64,000 nucleotides of DNA from positions 26,475 to 90,474 of the forward strand of contig JAKCPI010028525.1 in NCBI GenBank assembly GCA_023213315.1, read 5' to 3'. Every line of letters begins with the position of its first letter. The stretch's first letter is position 1. The stretch comes from Euborellia annulipes. Lineage: Eukaryota > Arthropoda > Insecta > Dermaptera > Anisolabididae. The notes beneath the pieces are model-generated. The model was not told where the DNA came from. It ran no database searches and was given only the letters and a program-made list of their open reading frames with translations. Positions 20,533 to 33,800 of this stretch are shown here, piece after piece. The translations under genes were made by a program, and so were the position numbers.

Positions 20533-23500
20533 GTCAGTCGACCTGAATCCACAAAAAAAAAAAAAAATTTCAATTATTGATAAAACAGTGAATCACTAAA
20601 AGGGCCCAGTCAGCTCAGATAGAAATCAATGAGACTTTAAATAACTTTTTTATTTTTGCTTGATTCTTCATCCCCGTTATATAAGTTATCCATTGCCATC
20701 CTAGAAAATTATTTTATAATAGGATCTATCTTTGATTTATATAATCTAGAATTTTTTTTATTATTAATATTAACCAATTTAAAGGAAAGGCAAAATTGAT
20801 TATTGTTTGTAGATGGCCGTAAAGATGATCAATTTTATTATAAGGACATCGGCCAAAAATAAATACTTTTGCGTATTATCTGTTTATTTGTAAATATTTC
20901 GATTCCAGTAATATAGAATCATCTTCAGTACAATCTATAAATATTTACATATAAACAGATATTACGCTAAAGTATTTATTTTTGGCCGATGTCCTTATAA
21001 TAAAATTGATTATTATCTAAGGAATAGTTTTTTATTATTATAATTTTTTTATGATTTAGCTTTTCAACTTCTAAGGTCATTTTATTAAAAACAGTATTCT
21101 CCCATACTGATTATTTGTTAACTTCAACAAATATTTGTGTTTGTATTTAATTTTAAAAAATTTAAAATGACATCCTTCATTCTATACACTAAGAATTCTG
21201 TCGTCGATAATGCAGGTGTGGGAGAGTTTATAATTTGCATTCGGGTTTTTAATCTCACCCTTCCTCCTCTTTGGAATTCGCCAATGCACTGACTTAGTAC
21301 TCTATCGCTTCCTCACAGACCTAACATCTTGTAAGTCTGTTTTTTTTTTTTTTTTCTAGGGGTCGGGGGTTCCTATTTATCAAAACATTTAATAAAAAAA
21401 GTGCGCTTCTAGATAGACTATAATAGTTATTTCACGCTCTGGCTTTCGTTTTAGCTTCATGAGGCCGTCGTAAAATTTTTCCACAACTGGGATGCTTTTT
21501 CTCGACGTTTTTTTTTTTTTTTTTTTTTTAACTCAACCCTCCGAGAAGAAATTTTTCTTTTTATTTGATTATCCAAGTTTGACCAATGCAACCCGATCCA
21601 TTTCACTGTGCGTAAAGATTAATTCTACAAAGACAGGAAATAAAATTTTATATTCATCCCCAAAATATTATTAACCCCTTTAGGCTGAAAACTTATTAAA
21701 ACAATATAATGATAACTTTATATAAATTAACGAGAAAAATTTTATTTATATAAAATACCCATTTCTTCGGGAACATTTTAGATATAAATTATCAATCATG
21801 TAGAGTATAAGGTACGGAATAAAAAACAAAATCAGCTCAGGTCTGCCTTACTTTAAAAAGTTCAAGATTTTTACCTGTTTCGAATACAGTGTCACATAAT
21901 ACCGTGCCTTGATAATGGTAATGAATGGATAACGAAAAACAAAAGTTTTTTTCTAGTTTATTTGAAGCTTTCGAGATTCTTTTAAATCTGTAAAATATAA
22001 CAGAATTAGACACCAAAATGTTTTATTTTATCTATTTTTTTAATCTATAACATTAATTATTTATGATAAAAATTGTGGAACCTTTAATTTGTCCCCATGA
22101 CCTCCCGTGATTGGAACAAGCTCCCTGCGTCTATCTTCCCCAAAACCTACAATCTTCAGACTTTCAAGTCTAACCTCAACAGGCATCTTCTCAGTTCCCG
22201 CAGTTGAGTTTCCCCTTTATGCTTCTCCTTTTGTTTTTATTTTCTTCCTGGCTGCATGTGACTATTGGTCATTATAGGTCTTCGGACCTTATGCACCCAT
22301 TCCAAAAAAAAAAAAAAAAAAAAAAAATTTCTATATAATAATTATAATATATAAAAATAAAGTAAAATTGAATTTTATTAGTACTACGGAAATTATACAC
22401 TGCCCTTTTGCACCCAATTAAGACAATTTAAAAAATAACTATTTTTTACCAAAATTAACGTTCATATGAAATTTTAATAAATACCAAAACTACGTATTGT
22501 CTTTGCTGAGTGAGTAAAGATATTTCTGTGTTGGGTTAAATGAGGGCTGAGAATTAGTAGGTCTCGAGGAATAAAAACGAAAAAAAAAATTTCATTTATT
22601 TTAGTTGGTAAAATATTCTTTTTTTATTTAACAGAACTTCTCGAGGACTTTAATTTAATTCCTCATTTCTTTAGATACTTTCACCACGATATTTATTGAT
22701 ATACCAAACTTTTCATGACGTCATCAAATAACTTTTGATTCTTAATTTAAGAACATTTCGTGTTTTTTGGCTATAAAAATATATATAAAAAAAAATATCT
22801 CTCAAAACTGTTCAGCTTCATTTACCTTCGACCATTTGACCGATAAATAATTTGATCCACCGTAGAGAGAGAGGGGTGAATTTAGTAATCCAATCCCACC
22901 CCCACCCCCTCCCTTCCTTCGTCTTAAATGAATTGATAAAAAAAATTCCATCTCGTTCTTTTATCACATATTTATAAACTGTTGATATTTAAATTCATTT
23001 TTGATATGAATAATTGATAGGAGGAGATAGGAATAAATCGCCACTTCATATTTATTATTTATTAAGAAAAACGTGATCAGAATTTAAACTCGTCTTAATG
23101 TCCCCCTAAAAAAAGATACCATCTGCCATTTATTATATTATCCAAACCATTTAGATGAACGTAATGATGAATAATGTGAAAAAGACGCCTTCGGCGAATT
23201 CCGCAGATAGTTCTTTTAAAATTCTTTTCCTTCTTAAAAAAAATTCTTTAGTGAATTTTTTGAGCGGATTCTAGTAAAATAAGAAATCTAAATTAAATTT
23301 TTTTTCTTTGGTAATTTTAAATATAGTTATTGGATTTTGTCCAAAATCAATAGCAAATCTTTAACTTAATTACGATTTGCATTCTTAGTTTAATGAAATT
23401 ATGCTGATCTATTCTAGAAGTGAATATATAATTTTGTTTATCATAAAGTTGTTGTTTTTATTTTTGCAATAAAATTTATTAATTAACCATAGCACCTATC

Positions 23501-24108
23501 TCTCGCTACGCTTTAACTTTTTATGGGCAAATATCACTTTTTTAATTGACTGGATAATTTCAGAATTGATCAACAATCATTATTTCGACATTAAAAGTAC
23601 TTTGCCCCTTTAAGATATGCAAAATGTTAATCTGAAAGATATCATTGGTTATCTTATTTTCATGGAAGGCGCATGAATTTAATGTTTTTTTTTTTATTAT
23701 TAAAGATATAATTTTTAATATTAAAGATATAAATTGATTTTTCTCTAATTTGACCTTATAAAAATAAAGGGTCGGACTAAGCCGAGCGCACAACTTTGCC
23801 CACCCACTACTCAAGAAAAAAATATTTGTCCCCCCCCCCCCCTAGAGCCCCCCTGATGGTCCGATGTTATACATATTATATATCATTTTACTCGGGAGAA
23901 AGTCTAGTTTCTAAATATATAAAAAAAATTATAGGTTATGTAAGAAAAAAATTTTTGTCCCCCCCCTAGAGCCCCCCCTAATGGTCCGATGTTTACCAAA
24001 AGCTTTTCAGTTCTTGGCCTCTACCCCTAGTTTATGGGTGCAAAATTTCAAAACAATTGAATGAATAGTTTTTGAGATTTCGTTGACGAAAAAAATTACC
24101 ACAGACAT

Positions 24109-24151
<43 letters not shown>

Positions 24152-27100
24152 TCATTCCAAAAACTTCTTAAATGGATTCAGGGGACCTCAAAACGCATTT
24201 TGGCAGCTTCAGAAAAATTTCGATTTTTTTACGATTACATTAACTTTCCCTGCCAACCTACGGTTGATGGGAAAGTTAAAAATAGCTATATGGGTACACA
24301 GCCTTAAGGAGACGAGTCCCCCCCCCCCCCGGGGGATCAAATTTTTTCCAAATTTCTTTTTTAGATTAGCCTACTTCCAAATTTACTTTTATTTTTTTTT
24401 TTAATTTTAAGGGGTTTAAAAAATAATAACCGTTTTAGCAAAAAAAAAAGTTTTTAATGAAGTTGATGTTGATTGTTCAACGATTAGAATAATAGACAGG
24501 AAGAGAGGATGTCAGCCAAAAGGAGAGCCTCTATCGAATAAAAATCTCAATAAGAAGACCGTGTAAACTGATGAGCATACGTCATCTTATGTGCAAATTT
24601 ATGCCCCTCATATTGCTATTTTATTTCTTCAAATTTTTTAATGAAGGTTTCAATATTCGTCACTACTTTTGTTACACCATATTTTCTGTATAATTACAAA
24701 CCTAATCATCATTTTCCATAGACCATCATCTTTAAAATAAAATAAGATTTTTAAAATTTTTCTGTACAAATTTGTATGTTTTATTTGTTGATGAAATGTT
24801 CCTCGGGGATTGAACCCAAGATCTCTAGCCTTTCCGGGGCCGACCACACCAACAAATACATTCCTTATATATGAACCGGGCATTTTTTAACTAAAGAATT
24901 TTTAAATTAGAAAATTAGAGAATCTAGAAATGTGAGTCGAGGATCCGGTCTAGTCCAAGGATAGCACAACAAATTTGTAAAATAAATCTATGTTTTGTCA
25001 CGTCCGAATCGAGGTATTTATTGAATATTAATATCTTCTCTCAAAAAATATTTAACTAAGACTCCTTTATCTTTTGTACGTCGTAGTGTGGATGTGGTTG
25101 TGGTATACTAGGCAGCCAAGGCGCCACATCCTCATGTTATGGTATCCAGCCAGTTGTTTCTAACAACAACTAGTTATAAGAAATACTGTAGTATTTTTTT
25201 AATGAAATAATAGAGCCAAGTGAGTAGGCGCAGAAATAGAAGTGAATTAATTGATCCCTTTGATTTATATTTTTATTAGTAAAATAATTTTTTTATTCAC
25301 TGATCAATAAAAGAAATGTATTTTGAATATAATATTTAACACTCAATAGAGTTATTTTAATATACTCTTTTGATCAATCGAAAGATATTCAAAAATTCTA
25401 TTTTGTTATTATATTAATTAAGTATCTTTTTATATTCAATCAAAATATAACTTGAAAATTTTTTTAATGATTCATCCTCTTTTCTCCTTTATCTTTTTAG
25501 AACACATCCTTTCGTGTCTCTTGGCATGATAATCATCTTGAACATTTCTCATCATAAATTATCCTATTTTTTTTTTCTTATTTTCTTTTGAAAAGCTGTT
25601 GAAATTAATAATGAGGAAAAGAAACATGCTCTCATAAAGATTTTATTGAATATTGGAAAGTAAATAAAAATTGGATTTTTTTATATACAAATTTATAGTT
25701 AGTTGATACGGAGACCACATCCTATATAGCAGAAATGGCGAAAATTTTGTTTATTTTTACTTTCCCTTACCTCTATATATATAGAGTGAGAAAGTCATTT
25801 CAAAAATTTGATTTCGAGATTTTGATGGATATACAGGCCCAGGCCCAAAGTTGGGTTTAAGATTTAACCGTGGGGTCTACGGCCATCTATAAACGATAAA
25901 ATAATTATTACTTGGCCTTTATAACTATTTAGAAATTTTTCCAAATAACCAAGAGTTATATTTATTAATTTAAATTTTTTTTTATCATTTACTTTCACTC
26001 CTTTGCCACTATAGTTTTTTTAAATGTCATCTTATGAATTACATTTTGTCAATTATTTATAATGAACTTTTTATTTTTAAGAAAGAAAGATATTGTAATT
26101 CCAATAGAAACGCTAAGCTCATAATCTCATAAATCTCCTAATTATCTAAAAAAAAATTGCATAATTTTGGGTTTTGTATAAATAACAAACGTATCGGCTA
26201 AGAAACATAAGATATGAAAGAATGTTCTAAAGTTGGAATGTCCGAATAACTGTTTAACTATGAGTTATATACCTGGTCTCCAGGAATATTGTTTGAGACT
26301 AAAATTTTCCATATTCGCTCAGGGGCCCACATCTTGTGGGTACGTGGATGGCGACCACGAGCTACCCGAGCTGGGATAGGCAGTCCTTCAGTTCTTTGTA
26401 TGTCTGTCTCTTCCTTCCTCTTTTCATCAGGCGTCAGACCGTGCGACGGGCCGGCCTGTCCTATTTCTTCCGGTCGCAAAAACGCTTGGTAGGGTTGGAG
26501 GGAAAAGAGTGAGGTCCGCCGACCCCGCAATGTGGGAATGAGGCGAGGACATATGAAGAAGAAGACTAAAATTTTCCATTTACATGAGAACTATTAGCTT
26601 GGGGGCGGCGATTCCGAACGTCTCTGACCTCTGCATCGCTAATTCTATATAATATTCCACAATTCTTCTGGTATACTTGATGAATTCCTCTTTGGTAACA
26701 CAGTGCATGATGCCAAACATATCAAGGCCGGCAATCGGTACAATCACCACTAGAAAAATAAAATAAATATTTAGATTGTTGTATCTTGAGCAAAATAATG
26801 ATGACATAGCAATGAAACTTTCAAAATTCTAAATACAAGTAAAACTTTTCAATATTTCATATAAAAAAAGGGAAGATACGAGATGCGAAGTAGAAATTTT
26901 GCCGAAATGAAAATTTTGTTTTGATTTTAACAATTTTTTTTTTAAATTTATTCTAGAAATATTAACCCAGCCCATTAGAGTAATGACGCCTAGGCAGAAC
27001 TTAAATATTCAGAATGTAAAGAGCATTAATGTTACAAAATCAAGTTCATTTGAGTAGAGCTCCTTCCTGAAGTTTGGCTTATTTTTTAGATATTTGAAAA

Positions 27101-27797
27101 TTATAGGCCTATATACCTGGTAGCTGTATCATATATTTCCAAAACTATGGTACCCGAGAAAGTAGTTTTCTAATTAAATTTTGGATAGGATCATCCTTGT
27201 GACGGCAAACACCAGAGTCGTAAATATATATTTTGATGGATATACACGTTTTGAGGTCCCCTGAATCGAAAAAAGTGGTTTTCGCGACATGGTCTGTCTG
27301 TCTCTGTCTGAGTGTTCTATTTAAACCTTGAAGGAATCAAGCTAGGAGAAAGGAGGTTGAAATTTTATATTTAAGTTAGACACCCCCTGAGGAGTGAAAA
27401 TAAGCTTTTTATCAAAAACAGCCAAAAAGTACTAGTACTTTACTGATGTAATTTTTTCAGATTTTTTCCATTTTCTCAAAATTTGCTCTAACGATTTAGA
27501 TTAAATTTCAAAAATCAATTATTTTTTAGAGATTTTTTTAAATGTATATTCTCATTTTGCCATTGAAATCTTCTGAAGACAACTTTACTCTTGTACTTCA
27601 TTAGGAAAGATAAAAGAAATGATTGCCATGGTAACAAAATATAAATATTTTTCCATACTTATAAATTTTACATCTTGAATTCTAATATATCGGCGGAAAC
27701 TCAATATATATCGACATGAAAAATCTGGTGTGACAAGCACAGAACACAACTTTCGATAACCGAAGATAAGAGAAAGTTGTGTGCTGTACGACAGTCC

Positions 27798-27828
<31 letters not shown>

Positions 27829-30800
27829 GTTGATTTTCACCACTTCAAGAGAATATAAAATATTTTTTATAACATCATTGAAAATTTTAACGATTAATAA
27901 CATCCTTTGTAATTGCAATTTTGGCTTAAATAGAAATGCCTGACCCCACAATAGATATATTCTCTACAACGGTTATCGTCAAAGTCTTATATGGCCTAAG
28001 TTGCCGAAAAGACTGTATGAATGTGTGTGTGAATGAGAAAAAAGTGTGAATGTTTTTAAAAAAAAAAAAAAAAAAAGAAAATTTTAACACTTTATTTCTA
28101 TTTATATATATTTCTATTTTTTCGGATTTTGAGGAAGGGAAGTTTGTACTACAATATGACTATGGCCCTGAAAAGTCGTAAACTATTAGCTGAGATTCAA
28201 AAAGAAAAAAAAATAAATGAAATCTCTGTATTAATAAACAAGATGAGAAAATTAAAGTGAAAAGGTTTAGTAGCGCCCCTTTAAATATTCGATTCCACAA
28301 GGAGAGTTTAAGGAAGCTGGGAAGAAATAAGCGAGCGATTCAAGAGGCGTTAATAATGCAGTGAGCCCAAAGGGCCGATGTCATATTACAGCTCTCTTAA
28401 CTATTTAAACGTCTCTCCGAGGTCTTTTCTTGTCACTAATACATCGAATCAGAAGAAAAAAAAGAATTTTGTTTTCTAACAGTGATAAAAGACGGGATAT
28501 ATCATGAATGACAAAAGAATTTGGACGCCCTTCATATTATATTTTTACTTCAACACTCTTCACATTCTTGATAGTAATGTCCGGGAAGCTTTTAGAATGA
28601 TATCTCTGTTTCAAAGATAGGGAACTATAAAAAAAAAATATTTATAATTATCAAAACTATAATAGAATTTAGGAATAGGTGAGAGTTTGTCCCCCGGCTC
28701 TGGTCACCAACTCTGCTCTTCTTACTTCTCTATAGAATCCTTGTGATTTAATTTATTAAAAATTAAATAATAAAATAAAACAAGACCTCTTTTCGGCCCG
28801 AATTATTTAATTTTCCTCTGTCGACGTTTCGGGGACTAAACATCACCCATCTTCAGGACCTATATTACAAGCAATACATATAAACATAATTATTATTATT
28901 ATTTTTTTTTATATAATACATACCAAACACACTCAACAGACAGAAAGGCATTATAAATAAGAAAATTTTATAAATACAAATTTCCAGGTTAATTTTACAT
29001 TCCATGTTTTCTTTTTTTCATTTATCTTTTTCAACATCTAAACCTATTTAGATGACGTTCTTTTTTTTTAATTTGAATGAAAAGTCAACTTTATTAAAAT
29101 GAAATTTTGTTTGTAGATAGATGGCCATAAGGAAAATCAAATATTAATTACAAGAACCTTCGGCCAAAATATAAATACTTTTGCGTATTATCCGTTTATT
29201 TGTAAATATTTCGACCCCAGTGATATTAAATCATCTTCAGTACAATCAACAGATGTTTTGCTTTCTCCCATCCAATATGACAAAATAGCTGAGCATTCCA
29301 TGAATGCAATTTTTTATTTTTATATAAAGCTGAGCATTCCATGAATGCAATTTTTATATAAAAATAAAAAATTGCATTCATGGAATGCTCAGCTATTTTG
29401 TCATATTGGATGGGAGAAAGCAAAACATCTGTTGATTGTACTGAAGATGATTTCATATCACTGGGTTCGAAATATTTACAAATAAACGGATAATACGCAA
29501 AAGTATTTATTTTTTGGTCGACGGTCCTTTTTTTTTTTTTTTAAACATTCACACTTTTTTCTCATTCACACTCACACTCGCACACACATTCACACTGTCT
29601 TTTCGGCAGCTCAGGCCATATAAGACATTTACGATAACCGTTATTTATGAATTTATATATATTAGGGTCCAGGCATTTTTATTTAAGGTCGACGGTCCTT
29701 ATAATTAAATTGAAAATAAAATTTTGTCGCGGGGACGGGAAGCAAACCCCACACCTCTAGAAGCGAGTATTCCACCCAAGCCCAAGAGGCTACAATGTTG
29801 ATAACTTGGAAGAAAGTAAAGAGGTACAATGTGATGAAATTCTGATAGAATAATTTAGTTTAAAATTAACAAGTGATCCTTTCTGGATCAGGTTATTTGG
29901 AATGCCTATCTTACAGTAATAATGCCCGAACGAATTTGTCCTTCCCACATTCTTATTAATTACCCCTTATAATATTCGTTATTAATTAAAAAATTTAAAT
30001 TTATTATTTTTCAATAAAAAAATTTATAGGCTAAATTCCAAAAGGATTTTTTTTTTATTATTAAGTTGATTCTATTCTGACAGCTAAATTTGTTCTAACA
30101 AGACATCTGCCAGTAAATAAAATATTTAACTCCGATATGATATTATTTATTAATAGACCAAGTTCATGGACAAATGGTCTTTATATTTTAAATTTATACT
30201 TCTTCGTAGTTTCTCCAAAAAATTCATTTCATTTCTTATTTATTTTATACTCTAAAAAGGGTAGAACAGATTAAAAAATTAAGGCATTTAGAAAATCTTT
30301 TGGAACTGATAAGTAGGCCTAATTAAACAATAAATTAATATTTTTTTGTAGTTTTCGAAAGTCCGAAAATTCAATTTTTGAGTTAAGCCTGCCAAATGTT
30401 GTTAAAACGTCTTCTCTTTTGAGTGCCAAAGTGGCGAAAATAAATTTCCATTCTTTGCTGTTGATTCTGGCCTATTGATTTTTGGCCGAAAATTCAAATA
30501 TTCTTCTTTTGAGAATCATAGTGGCCAAAGTCCGAAAAATCAACAATTCGAGAAAAGTTTTATAAACATATCTCCTTTTGAATATCAGAGTGGCGAAAGT
30601 CCGAAATTCAATAATTCGAGAAAACGGGCAACAAATGAATGGCCCAATAAGTTTTTACCTTTTTTGACTTTTATTTTGAGTGTCTTTAATAGGCCTAAGT
30701 GCTCCTGGATTAAAACTTCAAAATTAAAATTTTTTGTAGTAGTTTCGCCACTGTTGTATAAATGTAATTTCAAATAGAGAATAAGGTAGTGACTTAACTG

Positions 30801-33800
30801 CAATTTATGACTAAATTTTGCTAGTTACGGATTTATTTTTAAAAAAAATCTATAAAATCATAATTGTCAACATTCTTTTCTGTTTTTCAACTTTTGTAAA
30901 ATTCTTTATGGACAATAGGAATTGATCTATTATTTATTATTGATTAAACTTATTAAGTCGTTGTATTGTATTTTTTTTAAATAGTACGTACGCAGGCTTA
31001 AGAGTAATTTTATGGTTAAAAGATCAATTCCTGTTGTCTATGAAGAATTTTACAAAAGTTTAAAAACCGAAAATAATGTTGATAATGAAGAAGACTACGT
31101 AAACTATTTAAATGAAATTCAATCAAATTGTTATTGTTTGTTACTTTTAATCATTTTTAAAATCATTATTCTTGTATTCAACACTTGAATCTTTACTTTT
31201 ATTTTGTATTATTTAATGTATTTTGATTGTTATAATAAAAAATAGATGTTCTGTTTTATAAAAAAAAAATAAATCTAGTCATAAATTGCAGTTAAGTCAC
31301 TACCTTATTCTCTATTTGGATCCCATTTATACAACAGTGGAGAAACTACAACTTAAAAATTTTAATTTTGAAGTTTTAATCCACGACCACTTAGGCCTAT
31401 TAAAGACACCCAAAATAAAAGTCAAAAAAGGTAAAAACTTATTGGGCCATTGATTTGTTGCTCGGTTAACTAAGTATCTATTTTTGTAAAACTTTCAAAC
31501 GCCTTTTCTCGAATCGTTGATTTTCGGACTTTCGCCACTATGATTCTCAGCAGGCGATATATTCAAAAAGGGTGCTGGAGCAGATAAAAATTATAAAATA
31601 TTAAAATTTTTTAAAAATTTCTTTCTCTGACATTTCGACAAACTTGAGTATTTTGCGACTCCTTTTTTCTACTTAAAATAATTTAGCGCCCTTCACCCCT
31701 TTTATAATTCCCCATTCATCAAGTGTGTCAGCCGAAGTATTTCTCTCTCCTCGGTCGAATTTATAATTTCCTTAAAAAAAAAGATGAAGAATTGATTTAG
31801 ATCTTGTTAAATTATTTCAACATAATTTCTTTAACAATTCAATAAAAAAAGTTTTTTTTTTGGCCGAGTTATGCCAGCTGCCAGTGATTTCTTGGCTCCT
31901 CACCTGACATCCGTCTCACGGCTTGCCTTGGCTTCTTGGTAAAATAGATTTTTCACGCATAAATTTTCCCTAATGACATCATAAATATTACATAAACATT
32001 CTATTTTTAAAATGTGAATTTGTTGATATAAATCAGTCTTCTGTCTACTAACATGAATTTTTTTCTTTTTAGAATATAAAAAAAGATCATAAGTATGATC
32101 TGGCAATCATTTTATAATCTTAAAAATTGTTCTGAATAGTTTAGTGTTTGCGCTTACGTAAATTTCTGTTAATTTTATATTATTTGGACCGAATATGGCC
32201 GACAAGTTGGTTTTCATCTCTCTTAACTCTATTTCCTAAATTTATTACTATCTAATTAACTAACCAAATCTCTATTTTCAACCACTCAATATTTAAATAA
32301 AAATTAAGTTACAAGTCTGTAATAACAAAAAGGGAAAATACGTATCAATTCGAAGGAGGAAGTTATCTGCATCGAAAGAATGAAAGGAAAATTTGTAAAA
32401 AAAAAATTTATTTATTTTTACTTTCTCTTACCCTATATATGAAAAATATAGAGAGAAAGTATTCGATTCATATCAAAAATTCGATGTAGAGATTTTGATG
32501 GATCTTCACATTTTAAGGTCCCCTGAATCCAAAAAAGTGGTTTTCGCGACATGGTCTGCCTGTGTGAACAAAATATCTCAGGAACTAAAAGCTACGAGGT
32601 TGAGATTCTATATTTAAGATAGGCACCCTCCGAGGGGGTGAAAATAAGCTTTTGAACAAAATCGGCCAAAAAGTACTAGTATTTTACTGATGTACTTTTT
32701 CAGTTTTTTTTTTTTTTTCGATTTTCCCAACGATTTTGTTTAAAATTCATAAATGAACTATTTTTACTTTCCCTTACCTCTATATAGAGAGAGAAAGTAT
32801 TGGTTTCATGTCAAAAATTTGATGTCGAGATTTTGATGGATATACACGTTTTGAGGTCCCCTGAAATCGGCCAAAGAGTACTAGTACTTTACTACAGTTT
32901 TTTTCGATTTTCTCAAAATTCGCTCCAAATGGTCTTCAGAATCAAAATCGTTGGAGCGATTTTGATTAAAATTCAATTATATTTATTAGATGCTCTTTAA
33001 AATGTATGTTCTCATTTTGCCATTGAAATCTTCTGAAGACCACTTTACTCTTGCACTTCATAGGAAAGATAGGAGAAATGGTTGCCATGGTATACACATA
33101 ATAAAATGTCTTCCCACACTTATAAATTTTACATCTTGAATTCTAATATATCGGCACGAAAAATCTGGCGTGACAAGCACAGAGAAAGTTGTGTGCTGTG
33201 CGACAGTCACACCAGATTTTTTCAATATTTTTTAGATGATTATATTGTGACTTGATTTTCTATTAATAAGACAATCTTTAATCTCTGTGGGACAGTAAAG
33301 GTAAAAGACGAATGAAGAGGGGGAGAAAGCACTAGGTAGCAAAATATAGGACAGCCAGGCAGAACCAGGCAGGCAACCAGACGACCAGGCAGCTGGGTGG
33401 CTGACTGGCTGCTATCGATTAGAGAGAGAGAGAGAAGCAACCGTGGACAGGGCTGGCTGGCTGGTTGCCTATGGTTGGGGGATGGAGGAGGCTCCAGACT
33501 AAATGTCAAAGGTCGTGTCCCACCACATGGGCCACCTGGCCTGGGAGACTCTCTTCTCTCTTATACAACTAATCCGTTTTACCAATAATCCTTAAAAAAA
33601 TCTTTTTAGTATTATACGTATTTAAATTATCTTATTAATTAAACATTGATCCTTTATGCTTTCATGTTCCATGTCCATAAACAAGCGATTGATGATATAA
33701 AAATAGAGGATAACCTATGTTGAGCAAGTTGTTTGTAATTTGTAGTAGGGAAACAGTCATTTTACTAATATGAGCTCTATTTATTAGAGTACTTGCTAGA

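Noticed and set aside
24083..24307. ORF with a TH repeat
   Set aside because: It is read through a CA microsatellite in a transposon.
33240..33588. Overlapping ORFs on both strands at 33.2-33.6 kb
   Set aside because: Low-complexity GC-rich repeats; no protein-like composition.
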